Shown here: one piece after another, positions 40,501-51,084 of the stretch
Numbering within the stretch: the stretch's first letter is position 1
How the letters are laid out: each line of letters starts with the position of its first letter
Assembly (NCBI RefSeq): GCF_032118995.1
Contig: NC_092648.1
Location: forward strand, 18,256,450-18,320,449
DNA from: Asterias amurensis
Lineage: Eukaryota > Echinodermata > Asteroidea > Forcipulatida > Asteriidae
Direction of reading: 5' to 3'
Length of the DNA stretch: 64,000 nt
Notes under the pieces: model-generated
Told to the model about the DNA's origin: nothing
Databases searched by the model: none
Seen by the model: the letters and a program-made list of their open reading frames with translations, nothing else
Program-made: the position numbers and the translations under genes

Positions 40501-43500
40501 TCATAGTTGTCATTTGCTTCATACCAGCTCTGGATCTAAGAAATTCAAGGATTAAATTGTAAAGGGATTATTATATTATTGGTTTTCCGAGGTAACAATC
40601 TTCTTTCATGATACACAATAACAACCTGTGACAATCTCGTTAAATGAGAAAAGAAGAAGGCAAAGACTAAGTGTTATTAGACATTTCCTTCTTGGATGAT
40701 CAGCCGTCGATTTCACCAAACTCTTCCTAACTTAGGATTAATTTTAGGACTTAAGACGAGTTCAGTTCCGTATTCGAAGACGTTTGGACGCATAAAACCC
40801 ATCCTAAGTTAGGACAGGTTACTCGTCCTAACTCGAGATAGGATTAATCCTAGCGTTTCGTGAAATCGGCTGCTGGCCATAGGGTTGAATGGTCTGAAGG
40901 CGCCTTATCCACAGTTTCTCCCTTTTTGGACGAACAGTCCCTGGTTACCCTAGTGCCTCAACGCCCTGTTTATGATGTGGAGTGATTATGAAGATTAAGG
41001 TGATGCTCTACAGGTGTAGCAGTTTGCAACAGCTAACTCCTATTTCTCACTTTATCAATGACATTGTTTCTATAATTTGGTTTTAGTTTGAGTTAAACCT
41101 GACCAACCTTCTCTCCTGTTTCAGTGTGTTTGACGTTCTCAATGTCAAAATTGAAGTTCTGCTTTTCATCTTTGATGAAGAGTTTTCCGCTTCCATGACC
41201 CAACAGTTCATGAAGTCCGACTTGTACCTCAAAGGACGGGGCTTTGAGAGTGCTGTACAGCTCCTAAAGATAAAAAGACAGATCAGTAACAATGATGCAT
41301 GAGTAGACGTATTTACAATATTGGTCCACATGAATCTGAGCGCATTTGTTAATTGTATTTTCACAAGAATTACAACCAAAAACCTTATCTTCAAAGTTTT
41401 TATAAATTATTTTGTAGATTTTAAGTGAGGAACTGAGCAGTAATATGGGTTTAAAATGTCTTTAAACACCTACCTTGTCAGCATCAGTCAGGAATGTAAC
41501 CTTCTGGTCTTTAGTATGTGCAGATAAGACGTTACCGAGAGACACATTCTTAAAACCCTCATCTTGACGTATATCGTCATCTAGTCATGGAAACAAGAAA
41601 AGAAAAACACAGTTCCTATTTAGTCACATCATTATTAGAACCTTTCTTAGTTAGTGTTTCGGATGGTTTCAGGCTGCCATGCCATGTAGAAGCTCAGGTT
41701 GGGACCAGGTTTGGCTCAGTGGTTTCTGTCCCTACCCTTCACCTCTGTGGACCCAGTTCGATTCCCACCTCAGACCAGAGCCTTGCATGTGGATTGGGTT
41801 TTTCAGTCCCTACCTGAAAGAGTGAAATAGAACTCGTACTCACAGTTTGGAATGTTGATGCCTGCTGGTATGCCGCTAGATGCATAGCTCAGGATATCAA
41901 GTGAGGTGAAGTCCGGTTTAAGAAAGACGTCTTTCTCATAGGCCTTGGGCCATGGTAGTAAGGGTAGAAAGTTCTCTGCATTCTCGACTAGATTGCCAAA
42001 CTTTGCACTCATCTCCTTGTTGACCATTGACACAAAACCTGAAGGTCAAACAAAGTTGCATTACCGTAGTCTTACTACAAGGGATGCACTGCCTTCGAAT
42101 TGGGTGCTTTGTGCAATAAAAAAGCGCTTGGTATAAAATGAATACGGTTGGAAAAATATTTTAAAGGCAGTGGACACTATTGGTAATTGTCAAAGACCAG
42201 TCTCCTCACTTGGTGTATCTCAACATATGCATAAAATAAAAAATCTGTGAAAATTTGAGCTCAATCGGTCATCGAAGTTGCGAGATAATAATGAAAGAAA
42301 AAACACCCTTGTCACACGAAGTTGTGTGCTTTCTGATGCTTGATTTCGAGACCTCAAATTCTAAACTTGAGGTCCTGATATCAATTTTGTGGAAAAGTTC
42401 TTCTTTCTCGAAAACTACGTCACTTCAGAGGGAGCCGTTTCTCACAATGTTTTATACTATCAACCTCTCCCCATTACTCGTAATCAAGAAAGGTTTTATG
42501 ACGATAATTATTTTGAGTAATTACCAATAGTGTCCACTACCTTTAAAAGTAGAATATAATGATCCACACAAATATACCTCAAAATTGTGTGTTTTTCTTT
42601 TTGAACTAACACAGTTCATGAACTAACACAGTCCGCAATTTGGTAGAACCAAATTTCCAACACCACGGATGGCGTGTTGGTTCACAAGTTAATAATGTTC
42701 AGAATTAATTTGACAACTAAAATAATAATCATCATAATAATTATTGAAATATTAGGTTACCTTCCCATTCTCCACGCACACCAAAGGGATCTCTATACGT
42801 CTCAATGAAGCCAATGTAGCTGCAATTCAAATGAACGGATAACATCAGTACAACGTAGGGTTTGACTTAACACTTTAAGTGCATAAAATCTTTTTTATTG
42901 ATTACACATCCAAAAGCACAATTAGCGCAAGTAACAGGATGAATAGGAAACGAGAAGAGGTATTCAGTTAAGATGTGGGAGCGAAACCCAAACAGCACCC
43001 TGCACTATAATGACAACACTTTAGCTTAAAATACCTAGCTGTCAGACAAACATGCCACACCACCTACGCTATCACTGCGTCATCAACACGCTAAACTGCA
43101 GCAGTAGTTAGTCGCAGGTAAACATACAATTTAGACGTTAGACGTATGTGCGCGTTAGTGAAATTTGACACTTTCTTCTGACATCTGGGTACTTAGCTTC
43201 TATTTTTAGCATTAGTGCGGAATGAGAAAAACACTGATAAGCACCTTAACCAAAAGCCTCAAGTGGACTCGGCATTTTCACATGAACAAATTTAAAACAT
43301 TGAAAAGTTATAAGCCAATAGGTATAAATGAACAAAATTTCTTACTGTTCTACGATTGGTCCCTTGTCTTTAATCCAGCTCCTAGACCCATCCATGTGAT
43401 CTTGTAGTGACCCCGTGGTGAAGCTACGTGCGTATAACTCAAGCATCTTCTTTTCATGATCATTGGCCCCAAACTCCTGCAACCAAACACAACAGAAATG

Positions 43501-46500
43501 TTACACATTAAAATTACAGTAAGACAATGAAATCCTTATAGACCCTTGCATGTGACGCCACACTCCAAAAGCGTCCTCATTGATTCCAAAAAGTGCCCTC
43601 ACTGAGGCCAAAAAGTGCCCTCACTGAGGCCAAAAAGTGCCCTCACCGAGGCCAAAAAGTGCCCTCACTGAGGCCAAAGGAGGCAAATCATGCCAATGGC
43701 CAAGAGCTTTTCTCTGTACGTACTAACAGGTGCGTGACCTCAGCTTCCCTATAGCGTTTCGCATTATGCAAGGGGCCTATTGGAAAGTACGCATTACAAG
43801 ATAATGTACAACAAACAAAACAATCAACTTAAATACTACTGTACAATGCAAAATAAAAACAACACCACCCAATCACTCTTACAGTCCTACCCTTCCACCC
43901 TCCCCAAACCTTCCTTGCTGCTGAAAGGTGCACTTCAATTTGAATTTTTTTTTTTTCAGTTTAATGGAAACTTGTTATGGGCACCAAAATGAATACCAGG
44001 GCAACAAAGGCCATGGCATATGTCGCCTCTGTGAAACTCCCAGCCTGTATAAAAAATTAAAAAACATTATAAAACAAGATTTGTTGCATTAATTTATCAT
44101 AGGAACCCCTTCTGTTTCTGTTAATAAATGCCGTCTTAGTCTGAACAATGGTTAATAATTCTACTATGCTTACCTTTGCTTTGAGTAGATTATCAGACAC
44201 TAGCTTCATCAATTTTGAATAGTCACCCCTGGTCACGTTTACCGTGAGATCCTCAAAGGTATAAGCTCCAAGCTTCAAGCTATCACCATCTTCTGCACCT
44301 GAAATATCAATTATGATAAGCCTTCAACAAAAAACTTTGCTAGGGTCAAGGCGTCACGCCTTTAACCATGTTTTGCAAGAGTAGATTACAGCTAAAACTT
44401 GGTGTGATCCCTGACTATACGGCAGTTTACAGGTTGAATAGCTTCCGACTGGCAACCCCAAACAGAGATATTGACAAAATAGGGAAGGGAGACCGCCAAC
44501 ATAGGGCCATATGATAGCTCTGTTGAAGAGGGCCGGTACGTTAATCCGGAAGTCACAGGTTCAACACCCGCTCTAGCTGATTCTTCTTTGTTCAACCCAA
44601 ACTAAAAAATACAATCATTAGTGTTGATTATGGAAAACTTACCAGTTTGAGATGATGCAAGACGTACTTCATATACAACCTTGCCGTCACCATCTTGGGT
44701 CTTGAAGAGACGAGTATTGTATGCATCAATGTTCTATGGGATGAGGACCAGAACAAAGATTTGTGATGACCAAAGCAAAGCATACAATTCTAGAAATAGT
44801 CTTCTGGTGGGACATAATTTACAGTTCAAGTCAAGTTTATTAAAACTCTCTTTAAAACTTCCTTATTGTGACTCGGGAGCAGCTTCAGTTACCGTAGTGT
44901 TTCATGGATTAGCTTTAAAAAGAACAAATTGCCGAGAGTATTTATAAGCAAATGAACATAGTATCACTGAATCTAGATTGTTTCTACAACAAAATTATTC
45001 ACTCTTGTCCAAGATTACAGGCATGGAATTTCATACTTAAGAGGGACCAATGCCTTTTTTTTCATTTTTCAAAGGGCACTTCTATTGGAAAACCTTAGTC
45101 TATGGGAAACTTGGAGGCAATGCATTTCATGTAATCCAATGCCCGTCAGAGGTTGTCAACTACAACATTAAGTTGTTAATAAAACTATACTAGTATTTGA
45201 ATGAAAACAAAATTCTGCCTTACCTTCTCTACCATAAACCTCTTAGCAAACTCAGCATCTGCCATAGTACAGTTACCTGAAAAGTAGGTTGTAATTCCCT
45301 ACAAACACCAAACAATGAACAAAATTATTATTTACAATAAATATTTACAATAGTACTGACTATCCCAAAAAAACAAAAAAACAAAATGGCCAGGTGTGGT
45401 TTTTATTTTATAGGTTTATTAATTAGTGATCATAATAGTGTAGCATAATGGTGTCTGTTGATGTCAAATAAACAAACTGGGAGAAGATTGTCAATAATGA
45501 TTTTCTGGAAAACGAAGTAGCCAGTGAATTACAGAATGGAAAGGAATACAAGTTGATCCGTGAATGATTTCCCTTGTATAGCGGAGCAAAATGCTACTCA
45601 AAATGCTACTCAAAATGCTATGCAAAATGTATCAATTGCTACTCAAAAATCATCAGTTGCTACTCAATATTAGCATCCAGTTTGCACACAATAAGTTCAG
45701 TCAAATTATTTTGCTATGTTGATACCAACTTACCAGCTTAGTACTCAAAAACTGTTTAGTATTATTTTTAAGAAAGCTTTGGGCAAATCAACTTTTGTTC
45801 CACTGATACAAAAAAAAACTGAATTAATAGCAAACTTACATCAACTCCGAGTCCCAACTGCTGCTCCTTCTTCGAAAGTGAGTAGATGGCATCTCCACAT
45901 AGTGAGATCAGCTCCTCAAGAGATGAAGAGTCTGATGTATAGGCTGCACTGGCCTTCACTAGAGAAACTAACTTGTCCTGTTTATACAGCCAATATTAAC
46001 AATGATTACAAGTCAACAAATTTGCCAGTTTGATAAAACAGTTTTAATCAGTGGCTATTGTAATATTAATTTAATACAATTGCAAATTCCTTTGAGAAAT
46101 ACTTCCATATGGAGTTGAAATGTTGTTAAAATTGGGAAAATATAACTTGTTTATGAATGAAGTCCCATACATATTTCCTTTTAAATAAATGAGTTTTGCC
46201 TTGTCTTTTCAGTGACAACTCAGTGTTACCATGGAGTTTTTTTCACTGGTTTGTATAGACCACGTGAACTTCTTTTTACAATAAGTGTGACCTCGTACAT
46301 ATTCTTTGAATATTCTGGCAGGCAAGATACTACACTGGTCCTATGGGAAAGTTGACATTTTGTGTAACAATTTCCACATAAAACCGAGAGTTATTAAAGT
46401 AAAAGCTGGACAAGTTTTGAGATGCACCCCCTTTCATCATAACAAAAGTTGATAAGAATTAGTCAGTGCCATCTCCATAAAAATATAAGATTTTATGTTT

Positions 46501-48550
46501 TCTTCCATTGAGCTGTGTACAAATCGTGACTGCAGGAAGTCCAGGCTCTGTGGCTCTTTTGTAAACATGTGATGTCACAGGTCACATCATCTATAGTATA
46601 AAGCTTCTATTTCTACTAAGATTTCCCATATACGGGACTTGAACTTGAAGCCGTTGATGCAGACAGAGTTTTCACAATGTACAACTTTGAGAAACACTGA
46701 GCTAGCCAGTGGGACTACTTGGTCAGCATTTTGATAAGCCACTTAAACAGAAAAGTCTATGATGCCATCAAAATGTTTACCTTTGATAAATCAGGAATGA
46801 ACTTTGTGTCACCAAACGACTTGTAGTTTCCAAGGTTTGCAAAGAAGGCGGCTGCATAGGTCAAAAATGCCTAAATAAGAAAGAAAGATTACATCACAGA
46901 TTAAATTGCAAAGTGATAAGTAAATGATAAACTTAATTTCAGAAAAATCACTGATTACCAGTACCAAACCATTGTTGTGTTTTGTTCTGTTTTACTTTGA
47001 TATTACTTGCTGGGTCCTCTTAAATTTGTGATCAAAACTTGATTTTATAGTGCAGCCTACATACATAAGTAGGCTTAATCTTTTTATAGAAGGTATGGTC
47101 AGTGCCTTGTCTTGGTATTACCCCTAGGACCACCAGTGTAAAAATATATAAAGTTGAGGTTACGTTATTAGCCCAACTGTTTGGGCCGAGTGTTAAAGGC
47201 AGTGGACGCTATTGGTAATTACTCAAACCTCACTTGGTAATGGGGAATTGTTGATAGTATAAAAATATTGTGAGAAATGGCTCCCTCTCAAGTAACAAAG
47301 TTTTTGAGAAAGTAATTTTCCACAAATTTGATTTCAAGACCTCAGATTTAGATTTTGAGGTCTCGAAATCAAGCATCTGAAAGCATACAACTTCGTGTGA
47401 CAAAAGTCAAGGGTGTTTTTCTTTCATTAGGCCTATTATCTCGCAACTTCCACAACAAATTGAGCTCAAATTTTCACAGGTTTGTTATTTTATGCATGTT
47501 GAGATACACCAAGTGAAAAGACTGGTCTTTGACAGTTACCAATAATTGTCCAGTGTCTTTAATATGGCTATATTTTAACATCAGTCTTTTCTCTAGGGAG
47601 AAAATAAATAGAAAAGTTTCCATATAGCTGCCACCACTTTTTCCTTCATTATGAGATATATATATATATATATCTAATTTACTTAGTTATGAGATATTCC
47701 TTTTTGTATTAAAAATGAGTGAACAAGTTTGTGCCAGGATACAAAAACTTTCCCAAAAAATACATTTGCTGTACGGTTGCAGTAATCATAACATTTCCAT
47801 CCTTCCATCAGTCTGCGATCGCCAGGAAGGATTCGAAAGAAGGTTATGATTAAATCGCAATTACTAGTACTACTCTACGCATCTGCGATAATTGTAACCC
47901 TCCATCCTTCTCCCGACGTTGGGGAGATAGAGAGTTTCGATCATCGCAACTACTTTTAATTGTATAAAAAATAATATTATAAATAAATAATACTGAACAG
48001 AACAGACATGTTAACAATTTTTTTAAAAAGAGAGTACAGCGCCAAAAAGTTACTGTTTTACTTGGTCTATCATCTTTGCATTTACCTGAAACTCATCATC
48101 AGTCAAGCCAGCTTTTAATGCCTTCTCCTTCAAGACCGTAACATCCTCTGCCTTGAACAGTTTCTGCAAGAGGAGGAAGATGAGGGGAGCTTCCGGGGAT
48201 GTCTGGAAGAGACAAATCAGCCCTCCACACCAAGATGCCTTGGCCAAATAATGGGCGTACTTCTTCTCCTTGGAGGTGAGCGCCTGGAAGGCTTTCTTAC
48301 ACTCCAGGGTCACAATGGGTACATCGTTTGGGATGAGGAATTGGGACAAGTCAGTGGGTTGGGTGGTTGCCATGGTAACTTTATGCCGGCGGCTTTTGGA
48401 GATGGTTTGTGATGAGGAAACGAGAGAAAATGATGATGATGAGTGACTAACAAGCCGAAATGGGAAATTATGCCGGGCAAGGAAACGATGTGATCGTAGG
48501 ATGATTGTGGTCGCAGTAGCTCCAAGTGCCAATCCACTTCGTAGCCCCAT
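37527..48550 (-). CDS. DPP3: DPP3, dipeptidyl peptidase 3 (zinc peptidase family M49)
   Basis: Sixteen coding exons on the minus strand (48550-48086, 46870-46781, 45977-45840, 45298-45224, 44733-44643, 44298-44174, 43476-43346, 42819-42761, 42038-41844, 41580-41474, 41263-41108, 40535-40411, 39991-39871, 39434-39255, 38304-38139, 37663-37527) join in phase to 786 aa. The enzyme releases dipeptides from the N-termini of short peptides. The M49 zinc motifs are intact: HELLGH at 510-515 and EECRAE at 567-572. An ETGE motif at 540-543 matches the KEAP1-binding motif of human DPP3. The first ATG (48550) adds 59 residues rich in Arg, Ser and hydrophobics before MATTQPTD, whose ATG at 48373-48371 has a strong context (ACCATGG) and would give 727 aa (human 737). 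The extension could be a mitochondrial presequence. Confidence 0.98.
38000..38095 (+). repeat. tRNA-SINE fragment
   Basis: GGGTCGTTGGTTCAAGTCC carries a B-box-like motif and is followed by TGCTCCAGTTAATTTGTCTT, resembling the region after the B box in the family-B SINEs. It lies between DPP3 exons 15 and 16. Only part of the element remains. Confidence 0.5.
39009..39210. repeat. MITE, TATAGACCTTTATCATG family, with internal duplication
   Basis: The ends TATAGACCTTTATCATGGTG and CATGAATAGGTCTATA are inverted. A 22-bp unit, TGGTGCAGCC followed by ATCTTGATTATC, is doubled near the left end (39024-39068). A sister copy in the same orientation is at 40049-40225. It lies in DPP3 intron 14. Confidence 0.75.
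39495..39632. repeat. Dispersed repeat, GCCTTGGTGCCCYTTG family
   Basis: ACGATTGCCTCCATGCACC, TTGCCTTGGTGCCCTTGAAA, GGTGCCCTTTACCCAGGAG and TGCCTTGGTGCCCTTGCCC match 21262-21436 in order. It lies in DPP3 intron 13. Confidence 0.7.
40049..40225. repeat. MITE, TATAGACCTTTATCATG family
   Basis: It matches 39009-39210 over most of its length (GCCATCTTGAATTTCTCCC, GAGGCTGGAAGAACAAAA, GGAACATGACCAGGATGGAG). The left end is diverged; the right end GATAAAGATCTATAG is clear. It lies in DPP3 intron 12. Confidence 0.75.
40701..40872. repeat. Palindromic MITE, CAGCCGATTTCACCAAAC family
   Basis: CAGCCGTCGATTTCACCAAA at the left is mirrored by GTTTCGTGAAATCGGCTG at the right. TCCTAACTTAGGATTAAT and CCTAAGTTAGGACAGG form inner palindromes. 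It lies in DPP3 intron 11. Confidence 0.8.
41693..41826 (+). mobile_element. tRNA-derived SINE (family C) in DPP3 intron 9
   Basis: TTTGGCTCAGTGGTT has an A-box look and ACCCAGTTCGATTCCC a B-box look, 45-50 bases apart as in a tRNA gene. They are followed by GCATGTGGATTGGGTTTTTC. Its 3' end lies about 20 bp from the donor of DPP3 exon 9. Similar fragments are at about 10705-10760. Confidence 0.65.
42161..42546. repeat. Whole TTAA MITE, GGCAGTGGACACTATTGG family
   Basis: TTAA-AGGCAGTGGACACTATTGG at 42161 is mirrored by CCAATAGTGTCCACTACCT-TTAA ending at 42546. Inner pairs include CGAGACCTCA/TGAGGTCCTG. Length is 386 bp. Further copies are at 47193-47562, 50558-50915 and (half) 12281-12500. 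It has no coding capacity and lies in DPP3 intron 8. Confidence 0.9.
43539..43780. repeat. MITE carrying a 22-bp minisatellite
   Basis: TATAGACCCTTGCATGTGACG at the left and ATTATGCAAGGGGCCTA at the right are inverted. Inside, CCAAAAAGTGCCCTCACTGAGG is repeated four times almost exactly, with a degenerate first copy (about 43564-43677). It lies in DPP3 intron 6. Confidence 0.85.
44395..44610 (+). mobile_element. tRNA-derived SINE (family B) in DPP3 intron 5
   Basis: TGATCCCTGACTATACGGCA, then TTGACAAAATAGGGAAGGGA, then a tRNA-like segment (GATAGCTCTGTTGAAGAG... CACAGGTTCAACACCC) and TTCTTTGTTCAACCC. This is the same order as the minus-strand copy at 16555-16760. Confidence 0.75.
45585..45690. 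repeat. Degenerate short tandem repeat, ATGCTACTCAAA unit
   Basis: AAAATGCTACTCAAAATGC units recur about three times, then drift into ATTGCTACTCAAAAATC and GTTGCTACTCAATATTAG. It lies in DPP3 intron 3. Confidence 0.75.
47193..47562. repeat. Whole TTAA MITE, GGCAGTGGACACTATTGG family
   Basis: TTAA-AGGCAGTGGACGCTATTGG at 47193 is mirrored by ATTGTCCAGTGTCT-TTAA ending at 47562. Compared with 42161-42546 it is in the opposite internal orientation. It lies in DPP3 intron 1. Confidence 0.85.
47612..47755. repeat. Degraded MITE, 'GGCGCCACCACTTTTTC' family
   Basis: AGAAAAGTTTCCATATAGCTGCCACC is recognisable (only part given by motif), followed by a (TA)n expansion and AGATATTCCTTTTTGTA; the right end is ACAAAAACTTTCC. 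Decayed relative of 4034-4183. Confidence 0.55.
47776..47952. repeat. Hairpin repeat, ATCGTAACCCTCC family, double copy
   Basis: TTGCAGTAATCATAAC and GGTTATGATTAAATCGCAA form one inverted pair. GCGATAATTGTAACCCTCC and AGAGTTTCGATCATCGC form a second, adjacent one. Short copies occur at 21950-22010 and 53351-53395. Confidence 0.6.
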
Positions 48551-48868
48551 ACGCAATAGGGTCAATCCACTTCAAACTAGCCTTTTTTGCCTGCAATCCA
48601 ATCCAATCTGTGTGCCCGGCCGTGGTATTCAACCCGCTTCGATCTTGATCGCAAAACAAGAGAATGTGTTTTGTATTACACATGTTACACACGTTCTCAG
48701 AATAAAATCCACACAATTGGTTTTCAGCATTGTTACATACCGCGAGATCGAGCAACTTGGGTTCGATAACCATACTTTGTCGGGATCCCCGTCACAACAT
48801 CACGCCAAGGATGCCATCTACGGCTACAATTTTATGGGGAACAGACTGATTCAAAAAACGCCGCAGTG

Positions 48869-49362
48869 CCGGGGTGTTGCATGCAATTATGTCCTCTATG
48901 CAATACGATCCGGAGGACATTATTGCATACCGGACGGTTTTGCATATGCAATCGTGTCCGCCCGGACGCTGCTGCATAATGCAATTGTGTCCGCCCGGAC
49001 ACATTTGCATATGCAGTTGTGTCCGCCCCGTGCAAAACCGGCCTTGCAGTAAATTAAACGCCCTTGGTCGACGGAACACGTTTGCCATTTTTTACAAGCT
49101 ATATTGTATAAGTGCATGTCATTATTGACATGGGAAATGTTCGGCCGTTGGGTATTCGCTGCAATCATAAAATACGTGAATATTCATGCTGCATATTATG
49201 TAGGTTCAGTGCATGCACGATCGCTTACGCGCGCACTAGTACATGTACAGTCATGTACATGTCCGCCGGACGGTTTTTGCATAACCCCAGACACGATTGC
49301 ATATGCAAAAGTGTCCGGAGCGGACAACATTGCATGGCGGACACAATTGCATCTGACACCGG
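48869..49362 (+). mobile_element. Palindrome-rich non-autonomous element, copy A, upstream of DPP3
   Basis: The terminal inverted repeats read CCGGGGTGTTGCATGCAATT and AATTGCATCTGACACCGG. The ends are built of alternating short palindromes: GTCCGCCCGGAC-like blocks about every 28 bp and TTGCATATGCAA-like blocks between them. The core of about 200 bp includes ATGAATATTCACG-type and TACATGTAC palindromes. No open reading frame of note. An octamer ATTTGCAT lies at 49003-49010. A copy of 508 bp in inverted orientation is at 49998-50505. No target-site duplication was identified. Confidence 0.75.
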
Positions 49363-49997
49363 CGGCTGCCGACGGTTGCAAGTTTTGTGAAAAATCACTT
49401 CAAAGTTTTAAAGTGGCTGTGCGGCAGCATGACTGAGTGTTGAAAAGAGATGTGTATTCAACAACGAAAATATCATTCTGAAGGGAATGGCAGCGGAAAT
49501 GGGGAGTTTTTAACATTCAGAACACAATATCTTAGAACTTTGTGAATGAACGAACAGCAGCCAGATTTGTAGACGGCAATTAGTCCGTTTAGGGGGCCCA
49601 TAGAGATAGAGGCCTATAGAGCGTAAACTGCGACGGAACGTACCTCAAAGTACCTCCATGATTTGATAGCCTACTTCATAGCTAGACTTCTAGGCCTGCA
49701 GTTACAAAGAAACTCACTCCATAACACCGTCCAACAATAAATCGGTGCATTGTCAAGCAAGGGAACCACTAAGACAACAACTCGGCAAAAAGTGACATAA
49801 AACAAATAATTTAATGCCCGATCTCATAGACGCTTAACCCTGTAGGCCTAGCCTAGGCTATACTCTCTTGTATCCGAGAACCAGCTACAGAAAAGAGGAA
49901 TTCACTCCCGCCTCAAGTTAAATCAGCCCCTTGCGCAAAACAAAATTATATTAAATCTCGCCGTGGAAAAAAGTGCACGTTGAGCTTGCGTGCATGG

Positions 49998-50505
49998 CCG
50001 GTGTCAGATGCAATGGTTTCCGCCATGCAATACTGTCCTCTCCGGACACTTTTGCATATGCAATCGTGTCCGCGGCTATGCAAAAACCGTCCGGCGGACA
50101 AGTACATGACTCTATGTATGTGTGCGCGCGTAAGCGAGCGTGTATGCACACTGAACCTACGTAGCCTATAATAATATGCAGCATGAATATTCACGTATTT
50201 TATGATTGCAGCGAAAACCCAACGGCCGAACCTTTCCCATGTCATTCATGACATGTTCTTAGCTTGAGAAAAAAAATGGCGAACGTGTTCCGTCGACTAA
50301 GGGCGTTTTACTGCAAGGACGGTTTTGCACGGGGGCGGACACAACTGCATATGCAAATGTGTCCGGGCGGACACAATTGTATTATGCAGCAGCGTCCAGG
50401 CGGACACGATTGCATTATGCAAAACCGTCCGGCGGACATTATTGCATATGCACTACTGTCCTCCGGATAGTATTGCATAGAGGACATAATTGCATGCGAC
50501 ACCGG
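49998..50505 (-). mobile_element. Palindrome-rich non-autonomous element, copy B (inverted relative to A)
   Basis: CCGGTGTCAGATGCAA opens and TTGCATGCGACACCGG closes the copy. Its sequence is the reverse complement of 48869-49362 with scattered differences along the whole length, including the core (CCCAACGGCCGAAC, TGACATG). The octamer ATGCAAAT is at 50351-50358. A TTAA MITE starts 53 bp beyond its right end. Confidence 0.75.
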
Positions 50506-50557
50506 GTCACTTTGTGGCTTCGGTATAAGGGCAACATTCATATAAAGACACTTGTTA

Positions 50558-50915
50558 TTAAAGACACTGGACACTATAGTCTTTTCATGTTTCTCATAAC
50601 TATGCGCAAAACAACAAGGTGCAAATTTGAGCTCAATTGGTCGTCAAAGTTGCGAGATTATAATGGAAGAAAAAATACCCTTGTCACTCGAAGTTGTGTG
50701 CTTTCAGATGCTTTATTTCGCCGGGACCTCAAAATGTCACTCTGTGGTATCGACATAAATTTCAAATATGTTTTTAGTGGACAATTATTTCTTTCTCGGA
50801 AACTATGTTACTTCAGAGGAAGCCGTTTCTCACTGTTTTAAACTATCAACAGCTCACCGGTGCTTGTTACCAAGTAAGTTTTTAATGCTCACAATGTGTC
50901 CAGTCAGTGCCTTAA
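50558..50915. repeat. Diverged TTAA MITE, GGCAGTGGACACTATTGG family
   Basis: TTAA-AGACACTGGACACTATAG at 50558 is mirrored by GTGTCCAGTCAGTGCC-TTAA ending at 50915. ATTTGAGCTCAATTGGTCG and ACTCGAAGTTGTGTGCTTTC confirm the family. Confidence 0.85.
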
Positions 50916-51049
50916 GTTGACGTGCATTTTTCGATACAGAGGGTTCTTTATTGATGATAATCCCCAAACTTCAAAAAAATAAATGTGATTTTTTGTTTCC
51001 CTTCTTAGGCAATAATTGGTATTAAGTGGAACATAAGGGCGGATCCCGG

Positions 51050-51084
51050 TTTTTTTTTTTTTTTTTTTTTTGGGGGGGGGGGGG
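51050..51084. repeat. T22 followed by G13
   Basis: A run of 22 T is directly followed by 13 G, then ATGGGG. It could be a sequencing or assembly weak spot. Confidence 0.85.

Noticed and set aside
48551-48565. Extending DPP3 five codons upstream of 48550
   Set aside because: The extra codons begin with TTG, not ATG. The first ATG in this frame is at 48550-48548.
48501-49436. Several open frames of 80-183 codons on both strands
   Set aside because: They arise from the palindrome-rich element and the DPP3 upstream region. The residue patterns are repeats of the same short DNA units in different frames.
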